Shown: piece after piece, positions 6,318-11,408 of the stretch | Position numbering within the stretch: the first letter of the stretch is position 1 | Layout: every line of letters begins with the position of its first letter | Assembly (NCBI GenBank): GCA_016929205.1 | Contig: JAFGJF010000312.1 | Coordinates: 1-11,408 of the forward strand | Reading direction: 5' to 3' | DNA from: Anaerolineae bacterium | Lineage (GTDB): Bacteria; Chloroflexota; Anaerolineae; JAFGEY01 | DNA length: 11,408 nt | The notes under the pieces: generated by a model | What the model saw: only the letters and a program-made list of their open reading frames with translations | Told to the model about the DNA's origin: nothing | Databases searched by the model: none | Made by a program: the position numbers and the translations under genes

Positions 6318-6929
6318 CTAGTCGTCCTGTGAGTATTCGGGATATAATTCTTTCAGGCAGTCGGGGCAAATGCTGTGGCTGAACTCTACTTCCGAGTGCT
6401 CGTCAACATAGCGATCGAGTGGGTGCCAGTTTCCCTGGTCGTCGCGGATTTTTTTACAGTTGGAGCAAATCGGCAGCAGGCCCTGCAGTTGTTTGACCCG
6501 CGCCAGCGCACATTCCAGTTCGACGTTTAGGCGTTTCAAGGTCTGTATGTCCTCGAATCGCGCCAAGGCGATAGGAATGACCGGGCCGATGCTGGACGTG
6601 TTGGGCGGCTTGAGCAAATACGCCATAACGCCGGCGTCGCGTGCCCGTTCGATCAGGCCGGGTGCGTTGTAGGCGGTCAGTATGATCACTGGCGTTGGGT
6701 GTGTTTCCTGAATCTGTCGCGCGGCGGCAACGCCGTCCAGCTTGGGCATCTGGACATCCATCAGGACGATGTCCGGCTTGAGTGCCTGGACCATCTCGAC
6801 AGCCTGGACCCCGTTCATCGCCCGTCCGACAACGGTATAATCCAGGTGTGCGAGGATGCGTTCTATCATCTCTAGCACCAGGACGTCATCGTCGACGATC
6901 AACACATGAATGGAACGTGGTTCGCCCAT
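6318..6929 (-). CDS. Response regulator with C-terminal CxxC...CxxC domain
   Basis: A 203-residue response regulator. The receiver domain covers about 1-122: acidic cluster Asp13-15, phospho-acceptor Asp58 in VLMDVQMPKLDG, Thr85 in ILTAYN, and Lys107 in LLKPP. A helical linker that looks like a coiled coil follows (about 120-150), then a short Cys-rich domain starting PICSNCKKIRDDQGNWHPL, with Cys155 and Cys158 and a second pair, Cys188 and Cys191, in ICPDC. This ending, with FSHSICPDCLKELYP, recurs at the C-termini of many bacterial signalling proteins and is probably a metal-binding module; it is not a known DNA-binding domain. The open frame reaches TTG 6935, but AGGAG at 6940-6936 is six bases ahead of ATG 6929, the preferred start. 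It is the first gene of a three-gene operon with no kinase next to it. Confidence 0.93.
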   Translation of the reverse strand: MGEPRSIHVLIVDDDVLVLEMIERILAHLDYTVVGRAMNGVQAVEMVQALKPDIVLMDVQMPKLDGVAAARQIQETHPTPVIILTAYNAPGLIERARDAGVMAYLLKPPNTSSIGPVIPIALARFEDIQTLKRLNVELECALARVKQLQGLLPICSNCKKIRDDQGNWHPLDRYVDEHSEVEFSHSICPDCLKELYPEYSQDD

Positions 6930-6988
6930 TCTCAACTCCTTCCCGTATGTTCAGAGACGCTGGTCGTCGTTGCACCAGTATGATGGCT

Positions 6989-7032
6989 CAAGGTCGGCGT
7001 GCCCGCCAAGTCGCGGGCCAACCTTGTTTTTT
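6989..7032. terminator. Leader hairpin of the response-regulator operon; reads as a terminator on the plus strand
   Basis: CAAGGT (6989-6994) pairs with ACCTTG (7021-7026), and the arms continue inward through a GC-rich inner helix with a small bulge. On the plus strand six T residues (7027-7032) follow at once, the shape of an intrinsic terminator, though no plus-strand gene precedes it. On the minus strand the same hairpin lies directly after the predicted transcription start of the response-regulator operon. It may stop antisense transcription, stabilise the 5' end of the mRNA, or act as a regulatory leader. Confidence 0.5.
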
Positions 7033-7034
7033 CC

Positions 7035-7063
7035 AGTTTACCATAGGAGGGGCACTCGTGCAA
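7035..7063 (-). promoter_or_regulatory. Predicted promoter of the response regulator-hydrolase-toroid operon
   Basis: On the minus strand TTGCAC (7063-7058) and TAAACT (7040-7035) are separated by 17 bases. Transcription would start near 7028, leaving a leader of about 100 bases before ATG 6929. Both boxes match the sigma-70 consensus in only four of six bases. The position, between a terminator and the operon, supports it. Confidence 0.5.
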
Positions 7064-7090
7064 CTTGTGATGGGTTCACCATCTGTTTCC

Positions 7091-7127
7091 AAAAGGGGAT
7101 CGGCCAGCCACATTTGGCTGACCGATC
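7091..7127 (-). terminator. Terminator of the fucosidase operon
   Basis: On the minus strand a 13-bp stem (7127-7115 with 7110-7098, one G-U pair and otherwise complete) closes a four-base loop and is followed by CCCCTTTT. The mismatch is a G-U wobble only in minus-strand RNA, while plus-strand RNA would have C-A, so the hairpin is built for the minus strand. It lies 48 bases after the stop of the last operon gene. The T-run is short, so termination may be partial. Confidence 0.75.
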
Positions 7128-7175
7128 TGGGGGCGTGTAGCGATAATGGTTTGGTCGACCTGGCAGACTTGCGGT

Positions 7176-8663
7176 CTAGGCTGTGGTGATCTTGAAGCAA
7201 TGCGCGCATTGCACCGGACGTTCGGCGGGCAAGCAGCCGATCAGCAATCCGTCCGCGGTGTGCTCAAATGATAGCGACCCACCGTGGCCCAGCAGTTCGA
7301 CCGCCTGTACGTCTGCGACCTTCATCCAGAATCCGCGGCCGGTCGTAAAGCTCTTGATCACCGTCTTGCCCTCTTGAGGCCAGCCCATCTGGAAGGCATA
7401 GACTATGCTTGTGCCGTTTACAGGGTCGTCCTTGCAGGTGAAACGAAAATCCTGGTCCGTCCAGTCCAATTCGTCCTCTCGGAACCGGCCTTCCGGCGCG
7501 TTGACCTCGCCTTCTAGTGCGATGTGCCAGGGGCGGGTGCCGTAAATGCCCTCGCCGTTCACCTTGTTCCAGGCCGCCAGGTCGTCGAGGATGGCCAGGC
7601 ATTCGTCGTCCAGTGTGCCATCCGGCTTTTGAGTAAAGTTGAGCAGCAGGTTGCCGTTTTTGGCAACGATGTCGACCAGCATCTCGATGATTTGCCGGGA
7701 GCTCTTGTAGCGTCGCCGCACGTCGTAGAACCAGCCGCCAACGCAGGTGTCGGTTTGCCAGGGGGTGGGAAAGGCCGTCTTTTGTACGCCGCGTTCGATG
7801 TCCAGCACGCCGACCTTGTAGACCAACGGGTTTCGGTCTTTGTGATTGTACACGGCCTTGTTTTCGCCGCCGTTGAGCGCGGCGCTGCTGTTGTAGAGGT
7901 GGGCGATGATGCCCAGGCCGTACTGGCCAAAGGGCACGGTGCCGTCGGAATAGAGCAGGTCGGGGTGATATTTGTCGATCAGGTCTTTGATCCGGTCAAA
8001 CCACTTTTTGTGCCACCAGGGATTGGCCGTGTACCAGTTTTCACCCTGATTCTGCAAAATGGGTTCGCCGTGGTTTGGTAGGTAAAAATCCTCGAATTCC
8101 GGATCGGTCCCATCATAGGGCACACCGGCATAGGGACCGGCCTGATCGCAGTTCTTGTTGTGCGACCACCAGGAAAAGGTCGCGCCAAGGTGTTCGCTGA
8201 CCCCAAAGGGCAGGCCGAATGCCTGGGCTGCTTTCTGCCACAGCCCGACGATGTCCTTTTTCGGACCCACTTGCACCGCGTTCCAGCGGTTGTGGGTAGA
8301 GTCCCAGTTATCAAAGTTGTCGTGGTGCACGGCCTGGGCGCAAAAGTACCTGGCTCCGGCATCGACGTAGCGCTGCATTAACCCTTCGGGATCAAAATTC
8401 TCTGCTTTCCACAGCTTGACCATATCCTTCCAACCGTTTTGGGATGGGTGTCCGTACATCCGCCAGTGGTGGAGATACTGGTCGGTGCCTTCCATATACA
8501 TGTGGCGGGCGTACCAATCGCCGTACATCGGTACCGACTGCGGCCCCCAATGCGACCAGATGCCAAATTTAGCGTCCCGGAACCAGTCCGGACACACGTA
8601 CTGGCGCAATGATGCCCAGGTGGGCTCAAAAGGCCCTTTTTCAATTGTTTTCCACTTTTCCAT
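7176..8663 (-). CDS. Alpha-L-fucosidase-like glycoside hydrolase (GH29), divergent
   Basis: A 495-residue GH29-type enzyme, expected to release alpha-linked L-fucose from oligosaccharides by a retaining mechanism. The N-terminal catalytic barrel shows KFGIWSHWGPQS (32-43), FCAQAVHHDNFDNWDS (107-122, the substrate-binding His pair) and HPDLLYSDG, where Asp240 sits at the expected nucleophile position (families usually have WFDG). Further on, VAKNGNLLLNFTQKPDG (334-350) matches the conserved NLLLNVGP-type motif, and a C-terminal beta domain follows. No signal peptide is present. AAGGAG at 8674-8669 is only two bases before ATG 8666 but five before ATG 8663, so the second ATG is chosen. The large Trp-rich insert at about 45-80 and 165-220 differs from the other GH29 gene here, so a different linkage or substrate is likely. 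It is the last gene of the operon, 20 bases after the reductase stop. Confidence 0.9.
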   Translation of the reverse strand: MEKWKTIEKGPFEPTWASLRQYVCPDWFRDAKFGIWSHWGPQSVPMYGDWYARHMYMEGTDQYLHHWRMYGHPSQNGWKDMVKLWKAENFDPEGLMQRYVDAGARYFCAQAVHHDNFDNWDSTHNRWNAVQVGPKKDIVGLWQKAAQAFGLPFGVSEHLGATFSWWSHNKNCDQAGPYAGVPYDGTDPEFEDFYLPNHGEPILQNQGENWYTANPWWHKKWFDRIKDLIDKYHPDLLYSDGTVPFGQYGLGIIAHLYNSSAALNGGENKAVYNHKDRNPLVYKVGVLDIERGVQKTAFPTPWQTDTCVGGWFYDVRRRYKSSRQIIEMLVDIVAKNGNLLLNFTQKPDGTLDDECLAILDDLAAWNKVNGEGIYGTRPWHIALEGEVNAPEGRFREDELDWTDQDFRFTCKDDPVNGTSIVYAFQMGWPQEGKTVIKSFTTGRGFWMKVADVQAVELLGHGGSLSFEHTADGLLIGCLPAERPVQCAHCFKITTA

Positions 8664-8683
8664 CATAACTCCTTGTTTTTAAA

Positions 8684-9625
8684 TTAGGCCGAAGCCTTGT
8701 TCAGTCTATCCATCTGGTCCGCGCTGAGGGAGATATCCAGCGTGCCCAGATTCTCTTTCATCTGTTCGTCCGTACTCGCCGCCATCAGCGGGATCACCGG
8801 TGGATCGCTCTGCATCATCCACGCGTAGACGACTTGGTTGGCTGTTGCACCCGTTTCCTCGGCAACGACGTTCAGTGTCGCCAGTCGTGCATCGCTGTCC
8901 GGCCCGAGATATTGTTCTTGAAAGTCGCGATCGGAGCGCGTATAGGCGCCATTGAGCAGGGGGGAGTAAGCCAGCAAGGTGACGTTCTCGATCCGGCAGT
9001 AATCCAGCAGGTCGTCGTTGGTCGAAATCTGGTTGCCGAAACTGGCTCCGGGCTTGGGGCGCAGATAGGAATAACGCTGCTGAATGCAACAGTATTGTGC
9101 CCAATTGTTTGTCCGGCTCACCCACCGCGCCTTCTCGAGCCGCCAGGCCGGGAAATTGCTGGCCCCGATGTATCGCACCTTGCCAGCATTGACCAGGCGA
9201 TCAAAGGCCTCCATCGTCTCTTCTAGCGGCGTGACCCGGTCATCCACGTGGGCATAATACAGGTCGATCACGTCGGTCTGGAGACGGCTGAGGCTTTTCT
9301 CACATTCACGTTCGATCTGATCCGCGCGCAGCCCCATCTCGACGTCCTGATAGGCAAAACCGAGCTTGGTGGCGATAAACAGGCGGGAACGATTCTGGCG
9401 CGCTTGCAGCCACTTGCCCAGCACGCTTTCGCTTTCGCCGCCCTCAAAGCCCTCCAGCCAAAAGGAATAAATGTTGGCCGTGTCGAGGAAAAACCCACCG
9501 GCATCGAGGAATTGATCCATCAAGCGAAAGGACGTCTCTTGGTCGATGCGATTCCCATAGTACAGGATTCCTTGGCAAAAGGCGCTGACCTCTGTCCCAG
9601 TATTGCCGAGTCGTACTTTATTCAT
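8684..9625 (-). CDS. Aldo/keto reductase
   Basis: A 313-residue NAD(P)H-dependent oxidoreductase of the aldo/keto reductase superfamily, cytosolic TIM barrel. The catalytic tetrad is present: Asp48 in FFLDTANIYSFW, Tyr53 in the same motif, Lys87 in FIATKLG, and His126 in IDLYYAHVDD. The cofactor-side motifs YIGASNFPAW (152-161) and LLAYSPLLNGAYT near residue 220 are also seen. The substrate is not known; between two fucosidase genes it may oxidise or reduce L-fucose or a related sugar, which is inference. Start choice is not certain: ATG 9625 gives the usual N-terminus (MNKVRLGNTG), while TTG 9631, one base after the upstream stop and five bases after GAGGA, gives two more residues and would be translationally coupled. 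Confidence 0.93.
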   Translation of the reverse strand: MNKVRLGNTGTEVSAFCQGILYYGNRIDQETSFRLMDQFLDAGGFFLDTANIYSFWLEGFEGGESESVLGKWLQARQNRSRLFIATKLGFAYQDVEMGLRADQIERECEKSLSRLQTDVIDLYYAHVDDRVTPLEETMEAFDRLVNAGKVRYIGASNFPAWRLEKARWVSRTNNWAQYCCIQQRYSYLRPKPGASFGNQISTNDDLLDYCRIENVTLLAYSPLLNGAYTRSDRDFQEQYLGPDSDARLATLNVVAEETGATANQVVYAWMMQSDPPVIPLMAASTDEQMKENLGTLDISLSADQMDRLNKASA

Positions 9626-9632
9626 GCTCAAT

Positions 9633-11024
9633 TCATTCCTCGAGATCTAGAACGATCACGGTGTCGATCGCGTCCGGCGCTCGAGCCGGGCCGGTGATGA
9701 TCAGATCGTCTCCTTCTAACTTGACCGGCAGCAGCTTTTGAGATGCGTCGCTCAACAGGGTCGCGCTGCTGACGGTGCCGGGGCTGGCGAGCTTGAGCTG
9801 ACCTCCTTCTGGCCAGTCAAAGACGTGCAGGTACAGCTTGCCCGGCTTGGCCGTGCTGCGGCACCACGCCTCCCCCTGGATCGGCCCGGGCTTGGTGCCA
9901 TAAACCGCTTCGCCGTTGGTTTTGAGCCACTCGCCCATGGCCAGAAGCCGATCCACGCTGGGTTGCGGGATGAGGCCTTCGGCCGTTGGGCCGACGTTGA
10001 GCAAATAGTTGCCACCTTTGCTGGTAATATCGACCAATTTGCGAATCAGATCCTCGGTCGATTTCCAGTTGTGATCGTAGCTTTTGAATCCCCACGTGTC
10101 GTTGATCGTCGCCGGCGTCTCCCAGTCGATATCCACGGCCGTGTCGGGGATGCGATTGTCGCCGGCTGAGGCATAGTCGCCCTGCGAGTTGCCCACCCGC
10201 CCGCTGACCAGGCAGTCGGGCTGCAGTTCGTGCACCAGTTCCAGCAGCGACTGGCTCTGTTCGGCAGTCATATGCTTGGGCGTATCGAACCAGATCAGCC
10301 CAATCGGCCCATAGTTGGTCAGCAGCTCGCGCACCTGGGGTTTGACGTAATTCTCGACATAGCCGGCAAAATCCTGCTCTTTGGGATCGTAATCCCAGTC
10401 GTTGCCATCGCCGTCGGGGTGATGCCAGTCCTGGGTTTGTGAGTAATAAAAGCAGAGCTTGATCCCTTGTCTGGCACATTCTTGCGCCAGTTCGGCGATC
10501 ACGTCGCGGCCAAAGGGTGTCGCGTCGACAATGTTGTAATCGCCGGCCTCCGATTTAAACAGACAAAAGCCGTCATGGTGTTTGGAGGTGATGACCATAT
10601 ATTTTTGGCCGGCTTGTTTGGCAATCGAGACCCACTCGGCGGCGTTGAATTTGACCGGGTTGAACTGTTTGGCAAGCAGTTCGTACTCGGCGACCGGGAT
10701 CTGGGCGTGTTTCATAATCCACTCACCGATGCCGGGGATGCGCTTGTCCTTCCAGGTTCCGGCCGGGATGGCATACAGTCCCCAGTGGATAAACATGCCG
10801 AATCGCGCCTCGCGCCACCAATCCAGGCGCGGGTCGGTGCGAGCTTCTACGCGCTGCCCGCGCTCGTCGGCGATGGCCGGGCGGGCGTGCTGCCATTCAA
10901 GCACCCGCTGCAATAAAAAACAGGCCAGATCGGATACCTCGACCCCCTGGGCTTTGGCCATGGCGCTCAACTGTTCTGCCAATGGTTCGGTCAAGCTAAT
11001 CGTTGTTTCCTTTTTTTCGCTCAC
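9633..11024 (-). CDS. Alpha-L-fucosidase (GH29) with N-terminal ribbon-helix-helix-like segment
   Basis: The 463-residue product combines two parts. Residues about 5-45 have the CopG/Arc ribbon-helix-helix pattern: a short strand (TTISLTEPL), helix A (AEQLSAMAKAQG) and helix B (SDLACFLLQRVLEW). Residues about 64-463 are a GH29 alpha-L-fucosidase: FGMFIHWGLYAIPAGTW (75-91), VITSKHHDGFCLF (144-156), nucleophile Asp247 in LIWFDTP, WETPATINDTWGF (301-313) with Glu302 a candidate acid/base, SKGGNYLLNVGPTAEG (335-350), and a C-terminal beta domain. It lacks a signal peptide, so it should hydrolyse fucosylated sugars in the cytoplasm. The start is GTG 11024, with AAAGGA seven bases ahead; no other start allows the GH29 part without most of the extension. 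It is the first gene of the operon. Codons 3-5 contain an A7 run. The enzyme class is sure; the DNA-binding reading of the N-terminus is inference. Confidence 0.93.
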   Translation of the reverse strand: MSEKKETTISLTEPLAEQLSAMAKAQGVEVSDLACFLLQRVLEWQHARPAIADERGQRVEARTDPRLDWWREARFGMFIHWGLYAIPAGTWKDKRIPGIGEWIMKHAQIPVAEYELLAKQFNPVKFNAAEWVSIAKQAGQKYMVITSKHHDGFCLFKSEAGDYNIVDATPFGRDVIAELAQECARQGIKLCFYYSQTQDWHHPDGDGNDWDYDPKEQDFAGYVENYVKPQVRELLTNYGPIGLIWFDTPKHMTAEQSQSLLELVHELQPDCLVSGRVGNSQGDYASAGDNRIPDTAVDIDWETPATINDTWGFKSYDHNWKSTEDLIRKLVDITSKGGNYLLNVGPTAEGLIPQPSVDRLLAMGEWLKTNGEAVYGTKPGPIQGEAWCRSTAKPGKLYLHVFDWPEGGQLKLASPGTVSSATLLSDASQKLLPVKLEGDDLIITGPARAPDAIDTVIVLDLEE

Positions 11025-11078
11025 AATTTTGTCCTTTCATATAATAAGGGTGACAGGGCAGCCACTGGGTTTCATCCA

Positions 11079-11128
11079 ATCGCTTGCCATTGAATTCGTC
11101 GGACAGTCTGGGATCGATTGCCATTCAA
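11079..11128 (-). repeat. Two 16-bp direct repeats upstream of the fucosidase operon
   Basis: On the minus strand TTGAATGGCAATCGAT (11128-11113) and TTCAATGGCAAGCGAT (11094-11079) match at 14 of 16 positions, with a start-to-start distance of 34 bp. The nearer copy ends 55 bp before the GTG start of the first operon gene. Paired near-identical sites in the only sizeable gap ahead of an operon are typical of an operator; the protein that binds is unknown. Confidence 0.55.
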
Positions 11129-11132
11129 AATG

Positions 11133-11146
11133 AGGATCATAATCCT
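11133..11146 (-). promoter_or_regulatory. Short dyad with a possible -10 box, fucosidase operon upstream region
   Basis: On the minus strand AGGATTATGATCCT has 5-bp inverted arms around four bases and contains TATGAT (11141-11136), five of six bases matching the -10 consensus. No good -35 box stands at the right distance, so this is a weak promoter call. A second candidate, TATTAT just before the ribosome-binding site, is even less convincing. If the box is real, the two 16-bp repeats lie just downstream of the transcription start. Confidence 0.3.
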
Positions 11147-11183
11147 TGCGTAATTACTCGGGCTGATGAGATACTGGATAAAA

Positions 11184-11408
11184 TCAATCATCGTATGGTC
11201 CAAGAAATCGTTCGCCGTTAAAATGAATGATGTGTGTGCTCGATTCCCTGACCCAAACCTCTGTTTCCCAAGAGATGTCACCAATATGCTTGGTCATATC
11301 CCGGCGAGTCAGAAAAGCCGTGACGTACACCAAACCAGGTCGCGCTTTCTGAAACAACGCTGCGAGTTCCGCACGCCGCTTGGCATCGACAGGCCCGTGG
11401 CTTGTGAC
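11184..11408 (-). CDS. BsuBI/PstI-type type II restriction endonuclease, C-terminal fragment
   Basis: The minus-strand frame entering from the right edge is open for 74 codons and stops at TGA 11186-11184. The segment has the end I recognise from the BsuBI/PstI restriction endonuclease family: VTSHGPVDAKRRAELAALF (residues 1-19 of the visible part), a strand-forming GLVYVTAF (25-32), ISWETEVWV (45-53) and the C-terminal signature HIIHFNGERFLGPYDD. BsuBI and PstI cut CTGCAG, and members are normally paired with an adenine methyltransferase, which would lie outside this window. The catalytic Asp and Glu positions fall just before the visible part. The gene runs toward the fucosidase operon, with 159 bases between them. 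Recognition specificity of this protein is not proven by the fragment. Confidence 0.85.
   Translation of the reverse strand, partial: VTSHGPVDAKRRAELAALFQKARPGLVYVTAFLTRRDMTKHIGDISWETEVWVRESSTHIIHFNGERFLGPYDD

Noticed and set aside
7524..8081. Plus-strand frame of 185 codons opposite the second fucosidase
   Set aside because: It is Val/Gly/Ala-rich antisense of conserved GH29 motifs, with no start signal.
11072..11284. Minus-strand frame of 70 codons at the right edge
   Set aside because: It overlaps, in another frame, the segment with the restriction-endonuclease signature and has no family resemblance.
1..11408. CRISPR array, insertion sequence or rRNA
   Set aside because: No regularly spaced repeats, transposase motifs with terminal inverted repeats, or rRNA signature sequences were seen on either strand.

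Overview
The window looks like chromosomal DNA of a moderately GC-rich, free-living bacterium with a large carbohydrate-handling and signalling repertoire. A member of the Chloroflexota (Anaerolineae-like) is my best guess. That rests on the gene mix: a Uma2-family nuclease, a response regulator with a C-terminal CxxC domain, cytosolic GH29 fucosidases and a LivJ-type binding protein. This is inference; there is no rRNA or marker protein to prove it. No insertion sequence, CRISPR array, integrase or rRNA is visible, and no stretch over 300 bases lacks a gene.

Left part, plus strand (1-2172): the C-terminus of a branched-chain amino-acid-type ABC transporter binding protein, a 70-aa DUF4177-like protein, and a complete membrane sensor histidine kinase with no adjacent response regulator. 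Two bases after the kinase stop codon begins a self-contained tRNA-Glu(CTC) unit: consensus promoter, tRNA, and a 12-bp intrinsic terminator.

Middle part, minus strand (2281-7063): a Uma2-family PD-(D/E)XK nuclease with its own promoter and a 12-bp direct repeat in its leader. Next to it is a tightly packed three-gene operon read from 6929 to 3184: a response regulator with a C-terminal Cys-rich domain, a membrane-anchored alpha/beta hydrolase, and a 741-aa protein that looks like an (alpha/alpha) toroid plus beta-sandwich carbohydrate enzyme of no family I can name. This operon has a recognisable promoter and a long hairpin in its leader.

Right part, minus strand (7091-11146): an apparent fucose-release operon read from 11024 to 7176. 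It holds a GH29 alpha-L-fucosidase, an aldo/keto reductase and a second, divergent GH29-type enzyme, and ends in a hairpin terminator at 7127-7091. None of the three products has a signal peptide, so they should act on imported fucosylated oligosaccharides in the cytoplasm. The first fucosidase carries an N-terminal ribbon-helix-helix (CopG/Arc-like) segment, and its upstream region holds a pair of near-identical 16-bp direct repeats. Together these suggest a possible self-regulating, DNA-binding glycosidase, which is the most interesting idea in the window.

Right edge: the last 225 bases encode, on the minus strand, the C-terminal 74 residues of a BsuBI/PstI-type type II restriction endonuclease, so a restriction-modification locus starts here and continues outside the window.
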